64,000 nucleotides of DNA from Sipunculus nudus. Taxonomy: Eukaryota; Annelida; Sipuncula; Golfingiida; Sipunculidae. Below, piece after piece: positions 1 to 10,241 of this stretch. The stretch covers positions 59,768,889-59,832,888 of the forward strand of contig CM049315.1 in the NCBI GenBank assembly GCA_026874595.1, given 5' to 3'. Numbering within the stretch: position 1 is the first letter of the stretch; the number at the start of each line of letters is the position of its first letter. A program made the translations under genes and the position numbers. The notes under the pieces were generated by a model. That model was not told the origin of the DNA. It saw nothing but the letters and a program-made list of their open reading frames with translations, and ran no database searches.

Positions 1-605
1 GACCTATATTATCTGAGTTACAGGCCATGTTTGAGCACCCCAGAAATAATGCAAAATACACACAAATTGCCAGATTCCTCAGGAACAGCTGGATGGATTG
101 TCATCAGATTTGATGTACTAATGGGTTTTGATGAACTTCAGCTAATATGCATGAACTATGATGCCACCTACATTATCTTAATTTGTTTGCTGTACAAGGA
201 CGTATTGTTAACATGCCAGTCGGTTGAGCGTAATGACCCATGGGTCACTTGTTTTTGGTCGTGTTTTATTTTCTAGATGATGAAGAAAAATGTTGCTACA
301 TAAACTTTGTGGATTGTACCCTGGCGGCGAGAACTGGTTTGAAGCAAATTCGGCCACCGCAGGTTCCACTGTCAAGCCCTCAAGACGTCATGAAGAGACA
401 AATTTTCAGGGTAAAACCAGCCACGTTATTAATAATAGCTGCATGAATACACGTAAGTCAACCGTGAATGTAATATTTATTTTTCCAAACAGAATAATGT
501 CACTTTTTTGTCTTACCTCGGGAAAATGACAATTCGACAAGCAGATGAAAATGAAAAGATACTGTTAGAAAAATGGCGTGCAGACACCTATAGATATACT
601 AGGAT
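1..605. other. No gene seen; repeat-tail remnant
   Basis: Only short frames with no recognisable domain are present. At about 232-256 there is TGACCCATGGGTCACTTGTT, nearly the same as the palindromic 3' end of the tandem-core element at 52013-52580 (GACCCATGGGTCCCTTGTT). This stretch probably holds the tail of a related, decayed element. Confidence 0.4.
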
Positions 606-870
606 GCCGGGACAGCTGAGCGGTAAAACGCTCTGCCTTCTCCCCTGGCAACCCGGGTTCGATCCCAGCTGCTGCCATGAGAGTGGGTTGTAGTGGCCCG
701 TCCAAGGTTGGTGGTTCTCTCCGGGTTCTCCGGCTTCCTCCACCTCTCTCGCTACGATCTTCAACTCTATCGGTATCTTATATTGTCGCCTTAAATATCT
801 AACTGTATACCGACTAAATCTGTTAAACTTTTTGTCTTGCTGAGGGAGCCAGTGCGGGCCGGATTTTCCG
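606..870 (+). mobile_element. tRNA-derived SINE
   Basis: A pol III type head is visible. An A-box-like segment (AGCTGAGCGGTAAAACG, about 614-630) is followed by a perfect B box, GGGTTCGATCCC, at 655-666. The spacing is that of a tRNA. Downstream is a body with CTCCGGGTTCTCCGGCTTCC (about 718-737), the type of conserved central domain found in invertebrate tRNA SINEs. The 3' end is not defined by a clear tail, so the right boundary is approximate. It is not an intact tRNA because the acceptor stem is not closed. Confidence 0.65.
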
Positions 871-1300
871 GAGACCTGTGACTGGCTCGAGCACCGACTT
901 CACATTCAGTCAGTCACCGTATAGCTTGTACTACCACCTCAACGTCTTCAATTCATTAAAAATCGAAGTTTGGGCGGCAGGCTGATGCGATATGTCTACC
1001 AGTTCACACATATACGCATATACACGCGCACATTGAAACACAGCTTCACACTAACAGACTAAAGTTTTGATATACCTTATGCGCGTATATGCGTGAAAAA
1101 TTGCTCATATGATTCTGGAACCGCGGTGTTTCCTTGTGTCTGTCATGTGAATAGGCGTGAAAATCGAAAGAATACAGGAACGATTTTCACGCATGGGGTC
1201 TGCGTTAACTCGGGGGGGGGGGGGGGGGAGGAGGGGTAAAATGACGTCACTCAACCTCATATTGAGGCAGGCCTGCTAGAGCAACTGGCGGGAGACATAG
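871..1300. other. No gene seen; poly-G tract
   Basis: No coding signal is visible. A run of 17 G lies at 1212-1228, just before the leader of the next repeat element. Confidence 0.4.
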
Positions 1301-1810
1301 AAATTTAGTGAGCGTCCGTCTTTCCGTCTAGCCATCCGTCTGTCCGTCCCTCACAGATATGTTAACGCAATAACACGAAAAAAATTTAGGAACTTTCACT
1401 ATAACTTGCAGCATTGATGCACCTTATCAAGGGCTAGGTAAAGTTTGAACATGAATGACCATGACGCATTTTTCAAGGTCACAGCGGTGATAATGCAAAT
1501 GTGATGTTACTGCAATAACTAAAAAAAAATTGAGGTACAGTCACCAAAATTGCAGCATTGATGCATCTCATGAAGGGCTAGGTCCAGTTCGAATATGGAG
1601 GACCTTGACGCAATTTTCAAGGTCACATTGGCGATAATGCCAAAACGATGTTAACGCAATAACTCGAAAAGAATTTGGACGCGGTCACCAAACATGCAGC
1701 TTTGATGCATCTCAGGAAGTCTGCTAAGTCAGGTTCACCTGGATGACCTTGATGCAGATGATGAGGTCACAGAGGTAATCTTGGTGGATGACATTGCCCC
1801 ATCTCAAATT
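1301..1810 (+). repeat. Tandem-core element, 145-bp units (pearl-like)
   Basis: A GTCCGTC-rich leader (about 1313-1350) is followed by three diverged tandem units. They begin with ATGTTAACGCAATAAC or a close variant at 1359, 1504 and 1648, giving a period of 144-145 bp. The first two units contain TCAAGGTCA (1473-1481 and 1617-1625), and the third carries a decayed version. Leader plus tandem cores is the layout of bivalve pearl-type non-autonomous elements; that assignment is inferred from architecture. Confidence 0.6.
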
Positions 1811-2768
1811 TCATGAAGGTATTCACATTTTTTTTCCAGTTTATCCACAAAAGCGTGGGACATACTAGATCTGTTCCACATATCAACTTTTCATTGTTTT
1901 AAAAGCATCATATAGTGCAAACTCCGGCACTGTATGAAGGTATTTTCCTAAACACTTTCTTTTTCTATTTCCTAGATTGTTGTTTAGGTCAAAAGGTGGT
2001 GGTGGTGGGGGGGGGGGGGGCTGCCATACATCAAGGAGGTTGTCATCAGTAGAGGTTTGTCTCGGGTGAGCACTGTCAGCCTTCCAGTGTCAGCTCATAA
2101 CTTAAGACGCGATATACTGAGCATTCTTGCAGTATAGGTAAGTCATTTCAGGCTAGGTTATAGAGACTCATAATAATCAAAATAGCCCTGTCCTCATGCA
2201 AACACGCGAAGGGGCCTAGATATAAGTCAGAAGTCAGGAGCAGAAGTTCATCAGCAAGCATTATGAGTGCAAAGTTGGAATAAGACTTCTAAATTTAGGC
2301 ATACTAACTACATTCATTTGGAACGTAAATTTAACAACAACGTGTCTCAGTGACTGATTCGTGTTACAAGTACAGTATAGCATAAACTTTTCCTTGTTAA
2401 CCAGTTTTTCATCGCAGCTTGTGTGAATGAGTGCAATTCAGCATTGGATTCCTTTGGCTTCGGTCACATAAACCGTAACGGTTACGGGTGTGTGTCTCCC
2501 TGGTACAATTATTCACAAACAATTTTGTCCAGACGGACTTTTTAATAACCGAACTGGGCACAGACATCTGGCCTTGAAGTTTCACAAACAACATTTACCC
2601 ATGCATTTAAATTCCGCTCCAGGGAGAGACTTGTCTCCAGAATCCGTGTCATGGCCTCCAACTGCACTGTATTTGGTCAAAACATTGTTATTGCCCTCAC
2701 TGGAACATTTCCTCTTAGTAAATGGAACAGATGAACCATTAATACATTATATTATATTAAAATATACC
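1811..2768. other. No gene seen; G-rich tract
   Basis: AT-rich unique-looking sequence with a GGT/poly-G tract at about 1995-2020. Frames of up to 98 codons near 2490-2786 show no domain and run into simple sequence. Confidence 0.35.
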
Positions 2769-2821
2769 AAGAGAGAGACAGAGTGAGAGACAGAGAGACA
2801 GAGAAAGATAGAGAGTGTGTG
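2769..2821 (+). repeat. GA/GACA-rich simple repeat
   Basis: Irregular GAGAGACAGAGA repeats ending in GTGTGTG. Confidence 0.7.
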
Positions 2822-3661
2822 CGACTAGAATAGGATACCAGTAATTTTATCTAATAATAATAATAAAACAATAATAACAGACAGGGACTCGGTATACTTA
2901 ATTGCACTACAATAACTGAATGTCCCACCAATTTAAGGGGTAGGGAAACTTATAATTAATATAACTCCAAAGGTTTTGATCCAGAATAACGAAATTAAAC
3001 ATCAAATTGTTGATTTTACCATTTCTGTTCAGAATTCTGATATATAAAATTTGCAGTATTCAGGTCAGCAGGGGTCAAAAGGTCAAGATTTTTACCTCTG
3101 CAAAAATCTAGAAATTTGCCACTCATCATTAGTTTGTATGGTGGACATAGATCAAATAGATAAAAAAATGATCAAATTATATGGCCTAAAAAAACTAAAA
3201 TTATATGCTTTATAACATATAGTGATACGTTCAGATAGTTTAAATTTACACATGTTCAAGGATTAGTAAAAAAAGGTAAAGGTGGGGGTTTATAGTCTGA
3301 TATCACCGACGATGTCAGCCTCATCCGACTTTACACTTTGCCTTCCTGGTCTTTCGGGCTTGTCAATTCTTGTAGCTGTTCTCGGCTCCCTACAATTAGG
3401 AGCACAATTCTCGGAACATACAATTATAAAAACGTTGACCAATAAATGATATTGCAATGTTAAGAAAATTTTGAGAAATGCCATGTAAGTGTTATGGGTA
3501 GGGGAAATTAAAACGTAAACCATAAGCCTTTTCACCCAGAGCAACAAACATTTACAATGCTTGTTCAGCTGATATATAAAATATTTAAATTAGGCCAGTA
3601 CTGAGATCAGAAGGGATTCAAAGTTAGTGAATTTTTCGGGGGTATTCAGTCCATTCCCACA
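2822..3661. other. No gene seen; diverged repeat pair
   Basis: Two weakly similar segments, one from about 2936 and one from about 3496, share a GGGTAGGGGAAA-type start and a GATATATAAAAT block. This suggests an old dispersed repeat. No coding signal is visible. Confidence 0.3.
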
Positions 3662-4106
3662 GTTGGTAGTCCATATGCCTATGCTGTGTGCGTAGCCCGT
3701 ATCAACTCAGTTCGAAGTCCGTATGTGTATGCTCTGTGCGTAGCCCTTATCAACTCAGTTCGTAGTCCGTATGCGTATGCTGTGGGCGTAGCCCGTATCA
3801 ACTCAGTTCGTAGTCCGTATGCGTATACTGTGTGAGTAGCCCGTATCAACTCAGTTCGTAGTCCGTATGTGTATACTGTGTGAGTAGCCCGTATCAACTC
3901 AGTTCGTAGTCTGTATGCGTATGCTGTGTGCGTTGCCCGTATCAACTCAGTTAGAAGTCCGTATGCGTATGCTGTGTGCGTTGCCCGTATCAACTCAGTT
4001 CGTAGTCCGTATGCGTAAGCTGTGTGCGTAGCCCGTATCAACTCAGTTCGTAGTCCGTATGCGTATGCTGTGTGCGTAGCCCGTATCAACTCAGTTCGTA
4101 GTCCGT
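3662..4106 (+). repeat. 48-bp tandem satellite, about 9 copies
   Basis: The 48-bp unit includes GTAGCCCGTATCAACTCAG followed by TTCGTAGTCCGTATGCG and TATGCTGTGTGC. Because 48 is a multiple of three, the array stays open on the minus strand and gives a false 16-residue repeat protein. Copies differ by a few substitutions. A second block of the same unit lies at 4644-4781. Confidence 0.9.
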
Positions 4107-4643
4107 TACGCTCTGAACACACCTCCCGGCCCAGTGACCTTCCACTCACACGCTGTGAGAAATAGCACGATTTTTCAGATTTGGCAACACCCAGTCAGTT
4201 TGCTCTGGATAAAGTAAAATCTGATAGGCTCTGCGTTTAAAAAAATCTGCAGATCTGGTAGAAGAAATCTGATTGGTTAGCGCGCGTGTAAACAAACATA
4301 GCTATACGGGGCAAGCTCGTGCGGCACGCAATACAGGAAACAGCAGACAGTGGGGGATAACTGACCTCAGGTAAGTCAGTATACAGACTGTGTTGAAAGT
4401 TGACGATTACATCGTGTGTATTCCAATGGGGGTGAAAAAAGTCTGTGCTACCAAGCGCTTTCCACAGCAGTGTGAAGTGACCGGTACCTCGAACAACACC
4501 CTTTGTGCTGGTGATACCTGCAATGTGTCTGGTTAAATATAACGCAGGGGGGGGGGGTATTCCACAGAGACGACGACGCCTGGTGGCCAAACCTGACCGG
4601 CAACCGCGGTTTAATGCAGCGGGTAGTGTAGCGAATAGTTGAG
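4107..4643 (-). mobile_element. Unclassified repeat inserted in the satellite
   Basis: This 537-bp segment separates the two satellite blocks. Its part at about 4250-4620 is the reverse complement of a diverged copy at about 25880-26250. Both carry a shared conceptual peptide with LGSTDFFHP and the flanking phrases LCGIP and SLYT. No transposase, clear terminal repeats or target duplication was identified, so the class is unknown. Confidence 0.55.
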
Positions 4644-4781
4644 CGTAGTCCGTATGCGTATGCTGTGTGCGAAGCCCGTAACAACTCAGTTCGTAGTCCG
4701 TATGCGTATGCTGTGTGCGTAGCCCGTATCAACTCAGTTCGTAGTCCGTATGCGTATACTGTGTGCGTATAACCCGTATCA
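4644..4781 (+). repeat. 48-bp tandem satellite, second block
   Basis: About 2.9 further copies of the unit found at 3662-4106, in the same orientation, beyond the inserted repeat. Confidence 0.9.
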
Positions 4782-5092
4782 ACATTATGCCTGTGCTCCA
4801 TGTTGATAGGTTCTTCATTACTTAAGATTTCTGCATTCTGAATAGTTTCACCACATAATTATTGAACCTTTTTATATATTTTAGCAAAAGAAGATCAATA
4901 CTTTATAATGACATTAATTCGAAGATGACCTTAGGACTTTTGTTACCCGGTATGATGAGCGCTTCAAATTTAGAACATATATTTACAATTTTTATGGCAG
5001 ACTTAAGGTCCATATACAGAATCAATAGGAACAAATATAACTAGAAATATATGTGGGCCGGTCTTTAAAGGGGCCTATGTGACCTTTATAAA
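4782..5092. other. No gene seen
   Basis: AT-rich sequence between the satellite and the LTR element. Nothing was recognised. Confidence 0.3.
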
Positions 5093-5093
5093 T

Positions 5094-5248
5094 GGTTACG
5101 AAAACAAATTGTTCAGGGGAAAATATTGGGCCGATCCACGATTCGTACCCATGTCGGTGGCGCACAAGTCGGGCGTACCAACCGCTTCGCTAGCAAAGTA
5201 AGCTTCACTAGCGAGACAGTTCGGTCCGCTTTTTTGTCACCCGTAACA
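5094..5248 (-). repeat. Downstream LTR (about 155 bp)
   Basis: A diverged direct copy of the LTR at 6346-6486. It has a short partly duplicated insertion around 5200-5216 and ends in CCCGTAACA on the plus strand. The B-box region is mutated relative to the other LTR. Confidence 0.7.
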
Positions 5249-5367
5249 CACCCCCTCTTTAGAGCGTTCGGCTATCAGAACAAGATAAACTATCCCAGGA
5301 GTCCCACTTTAGTGAACTAGGTGGCGGTAATTTTCTAATTACTTCAAACCACCTTTCCCAGGCACAC

Positions 5368-5385
5368 ATCCCGGACGAGTCCCCA
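5368..5385 (-). promoter_or_regulatory. Second primer-binding-site copy
   Basis: The same 18-nt site with one mismatch, beside a TGTTACGG at 5392. A TGTTAC..GTAACA-bounded segment follows (5392-5477). It may be a truncated extra LTR unit of the same family nested in the element. Confidence 0.5.
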
Positions 5386-5857
5386 ATTTTATGTTACGGA
5401 ACCTAATATCATCAGATCACGTAGTCGTGACGAGCATTAATTTTGTTATTGAGAAAAAAAAATCAGATTCTGTAACACTAGGCAGCGTGAAATGTCTAGG
5501 GGAATGAATAAAGAAGACAGTGTTTTTTTTTTTTGTTAACAAATAATTATAATTTATTCTTAAAACAACCCTAACATTACAATACACTAAATCAATACAA
5601 TTACACAGTATAACAACAGTACAACAGCAAATCAATACAATTACACAGTATAATAAATAAAGTGTACACTACCTGGATACCACCACTGTCACAGCGACAA
5701 CAAGTCCTTTAAAACCAATAATCCTAGTAATCAGTTTAATTAGTCCAAAGTAAAGCTCTTGTAATAATCCCGAAAGCAAACTGGAGACAGTCCCACTAAA
5801 TCTGCATAGAGTTCGTAGAATCACTGACACTACTGCAATTATCGGATAGATCAAAAA

Positions 5858-6282
5858 ATGACTCATACTCTTCCGCGTCCGCTGGAATATTTCTCTCTCC
5901 TATCTTCTCTTTGTTTTTCTAATTTTAATTGTTTTAATGTTAGTTCATGTTGCATTTCTAACTTTTTAAATTCTAACTGCATAGAAAGTCTGTCATTATT
6001 TTATGTTTGCACTTCACTCTCTTCAATTAAACCTTTGCTAACTAGATCTTGCATGATTTTTACAATGATATCAAGCTCTCTTTAAGCCTTTTTCACACTT
6101 AGCCCTAAATGTTGTCCCAAACGCAACAACTGATCTTTTGTCAACTGTTCAATTAAGTTGATCAGGGTTGGGATCGTCAACAAATGGCTCAGGTTTGAAA
6201 TCTGCCATGTACAATAACAAAAGAGCACTGAGATAAATCCTGTAAACAATATGTAATCTTGTAAACAATGTACTGTAAACAA
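5858..6282 (-). pseudogene. Degenerate gag-like coding remnant
   Basis: One minus-strand reading frame runs through this interval but is interrupted by two in-frame stop codons, near 6083 and 6005. The first part ends with a SAP/gag-like helix phrase (LTKDQLLRLGQHLGL). The second holds a charged coiled-coil-like stretch rich in E, K and L (QLEFKKLEMQHEL). Such leucine- and charge-rich N-terminal regions are usual in gag of Ty3-type elements. No zinc knuckle or pol motif follows. The gag assignment is inferred from position after the primer-binding site and from composition. Confidence 0.5.
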
Positions 6283-6324
6283 AGTCTCTAGGTCAAGGCC
6301 TAATAAATTTTCAAACTAATAAGC

Positions 6325-6342
6325 ATCCCGGACGAGCCCCCA
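6325..6342 (-). promoter_or_regulatory. Primer-binding site (tRNA-Pro type)
   Basis: TGGGGGCTCGTCCGGGAT on the minus strand, 3 nt inside the upstream LTR. It is complementary to the 3' 18 nt of tRNA-Pro, the primer known for gammaretroviruses and some Ty3-type elements. Confidence 0.8.
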
Positions 6343-6345
6343 TTT

Positions 6346-6486
6346 TGTTACGGGGACAAATTGTTCGGGGGAAAATATTGGGCCGATTCAGGGTTCGAAC
6401 CCATGTGGGTGGCACACAAGTCCGGCGTACCAACCGCTTCGCTAGCAAAGTGACAGTTCGGTCTGCTTTTATGTCACTCCGTAACA
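6346..6486 (-). repeat. Upstream LTR (141 bp) with tRNA-like block
   Basis: The minus strand reads TGTTACGGAG ... CCCCGTAACA, with canonical TG..CA ends and an inverted terminal TGTTACGG/CCGTAACA. Inside, TAGCGAAGCGGTTGG (A-box-like) is followed about 38 nt later by GGGTTCGAACCC (perfect B box). CATAAAAG near the LTR start could act as a TATA box. Confidence 0.75.
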
Positions 6487-8599
6487 AAACTAAAAGTAAT
6501 CCCTTGGAGCTTTTATAAAAAAAAAAGGGGGCCAGAAAACGTGGATATCACCACACACAGGCTGCTTGTTTTGTTTATATCAACGTATTTATAATATCTT
6601 GGGGCCCGCTAAAATAATCGGAACAGACCCAACAAGAGCATCTGGTGGCAAGTCAGATAAGCCAGAGCTTTGCAAAGGCGTTTTGTAATAAGTGACGTTT
6701 CTACCTCCGCATATATTCAACCTATCACCTTAGATTACATGGTTTTTTTTCGTTTGTCAACATTCCTGTGTTTATAAACACGTTGTTGATAAACAAGTTC
6801 ACAGATCCTTCGCGGAGGTGTTATAACAACTGTTCATAACCAGAATTACCCGTATATCTTTAATATATACACAGAGGAAGCCAACAAATCACATAAACTG
6901 TTTTTCAAAAGGTAGGTGATGGGCAGTTTTAATGTAGGGTACTATGCAACCCGTGTTGGCAATCACTTATTCGGCCCATATTCCCAAGTTCAGTCGGGCA
7001 TATTCGACTGTTCATTGGTCTAAACATATTTATTATAACAGGATTACAGAGTATCCAATAAGGCTAATGCAAATGCTCTCCTGCATTTGTGTATACATGT
7101 ATATCCCTAGAAGTCATCCTGGATCCGACCCACACCAAAATCTGATCGATTCTTTATCGGCCCGTTCCCAGAGAAAATGTCATGGGATTCCGTTCATGAT
7201 TACGTGAGAAATGTTGTGAACAAACGCACATACACACACGAACGGGAATGAACGCATACCATGCATCCCAGCGGAGACAATAAAAGGATCCACGGGATTC
7301 ACATCTTCATCATTAACTTCGTATCCCTAATTTCAAATATTCCGGAGTAGCTAAGACCACATTTAATTGAAGTGTAATATACTGTTGTTATTTATATCCT
7401 GATAAAAACTCTACTATAGCATACAGACTATGCATGCGAACTATACTAACCTAAGGAAAAGTACCTATATCTCTAGACAAGATTTGTGGTACAATCTGCA
7501 ATCCGATTTATAATGAATTTCAATATTTGAATTTTTAAATAACCGGCCGCATCATAGAACATAAATACTTTTCAAAACAAGGAATAAATACTAATTTATT
7601 TACAATACCTAGGTATTTCTGGGTCATATTATTACTTAAATCATACGCATTCTTTTATAAATAACAGGTATCGGATGCAAAAGAAGGCTACCCAGGTGTG
7701 TAGAAAATCTGTTTTGTAGTGGTTCTGCGGGGCTAGCAGTGTCCCTATGCAGATTGTTACCGGCTGATAAATGTTGGCGAAATAAGTTGTCAACAGGTTG
7801 TTTGCAATTAATCTTTTTAGCGGCCGTCTCGGCTGAGAAGTGCCAAGCCCAATCGAATCAGTGAGGCGTGGGCCGGTCTGTAAATGAATGCATCCCGGAC
7901 AATGTATACACACACACACGAATGATGCTCTCATAGCGACATAAAAACACAGTTTGAGATTCCCCCGATTGCCCTCACGCTTGGCCGACTTCACTTAATA
8001 AAGGATGCCGCCACAATGTTAATTGCCGCGCCTATCTCCAAAATATATGCATTAATAAATCCGGTGAATCATATAATAGCGAGCCTTTGATCCTGTAGCC
8101 TCTCCCAGACAAAAAGGCGTACATTACCGCGGGAGGAGAGAAGGCGTGCCGGGCTGCTGTAATCATTTACATCGCCCGAAATCCAGACAGGTTTCAGACC
8201 TCGCCATTGTTCCCACCACTATTTCTCTATACCTCGCCAACCTTTGTCTTGTTACAGGTTGGGACCATGTTCACTTGTACGTAAAAACCAGCGTAATGCT
8301 ACTTTTCTTTTTTGATTTGACATTTGCGAGTCATTTTAGGTCACACCTCGCCCTACTTGTTTACCAAACCAAACCCATCAATTACTACACCTAAGTCTTT
8401 TTTTTTATTTAACCAGGACAGTCTAACTCGTTGGAGATATACCATTTTAATGATAAAACTTTAGTAATAAACTTTTTTTGCATGACAACCAGAGCTACAT
8501 CGTACAATAAACAGGTCAGTTTTAATAAAATGACAAGGAGGGAACAACGTGTACTTAGATATTTTTTTATATATAATGTGTATTACAAAACTACACTAT
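6487..8599. other. No gene seen
   Basis: Unique-looking AT-rich sequence. The longest frame, on the minus strand at 7641-7994, has no domain, and a CA-rich stretch lies at about 7909-7919. No element or gene was recognised. Confidence 0.3.
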
Positions 8600-9770
8600 A
8601 TAATGCGTATACTGGGCACGTGCTGTTTCTTGCAGATTGTGCAATTACATTTAATTGTTTCCCCGTGTCTGTCTGGAGAAGAAACGTCCAAAGCAGTGTT
8701 CAAGTGTTTTTCTTTGTCCTTGTCACAGATGCCTGGTCCATTTGTAGAGGCAAAGTGTTCCAGGCAGTATTCTATGGTTGTTTTTTCCATAAATTTTCCA
8801 TAAAATCACGTGAGCTCTCTCTACAGCAGGAATGTTCTCAGCAGCGTTCAAGTAATTGTTTCCATGTACTTGACTCAAACACGTCATCTATCATTGCAGG
8901 GAAAATGCCCCGAGCAGCGTTAATTTATTTTTTTCACTGCGTGCCTTTAAGAAGTGCAGTCTGTGTTGGAAATGTTCTAAGCAGTGTTCCTTTCTTCTCT
9001 TGAGTAAAAAAGACGTCGATTTCTGTTGGAAAATGTTTTAAGCAGCATTAACTTTTCGTTTGTGTCTTAGAAACGTTCCATTTTTAGAGTTAAATGTTCC
9101 AGGTAGTGTTCTATGGCTTTCTCCATAAATCTTTATCACTTGATCTCTCTCTGCAACAGAGAAAGATGTTTTCAGCAATGTTCGAGTAGTTGTTTTCCTG
9201 CACGTGACTCAGACACGTGATCAGTAACTGCATGGAAAGTGTTCTAAGCAGTTATTTTTTACCGGCTGCCTCAGAGACGTGCCATCTATATTGGAAAATG
9301 TTTTAAGCAGCATTAATGTTTTTCGCTTGTGCGTTAGAATTTGTAGAAGGCTAGGTTTCAGGAAGCCGCAGTGTATAATGGTTGTTTTTCCATAAATTTT
9401 AATCACATGATCTCGATCTCTCTTTACAAAAATAATCTTCTCAGCAGTGTTCAAGTAGTTGTTTCAAGGTGGAAAATGTTCCAAGCAGCGTTCTTTTTTC
9501 CTCTTGTGCCTAAGACACGTGTCACCTATGTTGGAAAATGACTTAAGCAGCGTTCTTGTTTTTCTCGTGTGCCTTAGAGACGTACCATATATGGTCGAAA
9601 ATGTCCCAAAGAGCGTTCTTGTTTTCTCGTGTGCCCTAGAGACGTTCCATCTGTGGTGGAAAATATTCTAAGCAGCATTCATATTTATTTTTGCTCCATG
9701 TATATTTTAGCCTTTACAGATGTGCTCATTTGGTGGGGAAACATTCTAAACAGCGTTCATTTTCCCCGTG
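8600..9770 (+). repeat. Diverged ~65-70 bp minisatellite
   Basis: A phrase close to TTGGAAAATGTTCTAAGCAG(C/T)GTTC recurs about 16 times (for example near 8690, 8760, 8830, 8975, 9040, 9245, 9308, 9483, 9553, 9670 and 9748), mostly 60-75 bp apart. Variants with CTATGG, then TCCATAAAT and ATCACNTGATCTC, recur near 8760, 9107 and 9371, giving a hint of higher-order organisation. Frames inside the array are by-products. Confidence 0.7.
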
Positions 9771-9940
9771 TACCGAAATATATGGAATATCGCGAAATAT
9801 AGTTATATTTAAATCGAGTATTTCAACGTTTGTTTTGTATCGTCACGGAGCGCTAATTGGATCGCGCTGCAAATCCTGGTCAATTTGATCCTCACGATCA
9901 GCTCCTTTTTTTCACATTACAGGGCCAAAATAAAAAAAAG

Positions 9941-10241
9941 GTGTGGTTCTAAGGCACTTTTTTTTAGATATCAATGCGGGCGGGCGGTTTTTTTATTTTT
10001 AATTTTTTAGTATGTTTCGATAAAAATGTCAATGATAAGAGAAAAGCATGATCATAAGCAGATTCATTTTGCTAAACAAGTAAAAGCACTACATAACTAA
10101 GGAAATAGTATGATTTTATCTTCTTGAAAGAAATGTCTGAGCCGCTGCAGCTCAAATTGGTAAGTTTCTATCGAAAATCAAAATAAAAACTTTTGATGCG
10201 GGGGTTCAAAATTGATGCGGGCGGTGCCTGAGAACCATACT
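9941..10241 (+). mobile_element. MITE, copy 1 (TIR GGTRTGGTTCTCAGGCAC)
   Basis: The left end GGTGTGGTTCTAAGGCAC pairs with the right end GTGCCTGAGAACCATAC. The subterminal GCGGGCGG / GATGCGGGCGG motifs are also inverted. A copy in the other orientation lies at 27752-28036 and shares the interior (GTAGTGCTTTTAC, TCTTCTTGAAAGA). The interior has no coding capacity. The superfamily is not identifiable from the termini alone, and A/T-rich flanks hide any target duplication. Confidence 0.75.

Larger units (their letters stand above)
5094..6486 (-). mobile_element. Small degenerate LTR retrotransposon
   Basis: Directly repeated LTRs (6346-6486 and 5094-5248) flank about 1.1 kb. Read on the minus strand, the upstream LTR is followed 3 bases later by TGGGGGCTCGTCCGGGAT (6325-6342), the primer-binding site that matches the 3' end of tRNA-Pro and is used by many retroelements. 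A purine tract AAAGAGGGGG sits just before the downstream LTR (about 5249-5262). The interior keeps only a broken gag-like reading region, and no pol was found. The element is therefore non-autonomous (TRIM/LARD-like) or an internal-deletion derivative. No convincing target duplication was seen. Confidence 0.75.

Noticed and set aside
655-666. Intact tRNA gene at the B box
   Set aside because: The acceptor and anticodon stems do not close and the body continues with a SINE-type domain.
3662-4106. CRISPR-like regular repeats
   Set aside because: Units are contiguous 48-bp tandem copies without unique spacers, in eukaryotic DNA.
3679-4149. 156-codon frame with 16-residue repeats
   Set aside because: It is the 48-bp satellite read through; no start context, splice sites or non-repeat coding part.
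7641-7994. 117-codon minus-strand frame
   Set aside because: No recognisable domain and includes CA-repeat translation.
8431-9003. 190-codon plus-strand frame
   Set aside because: Overlaps the diverged minisatellite; cysteine/phenylalanine-rich translation of AT-rich DNA with no domain.
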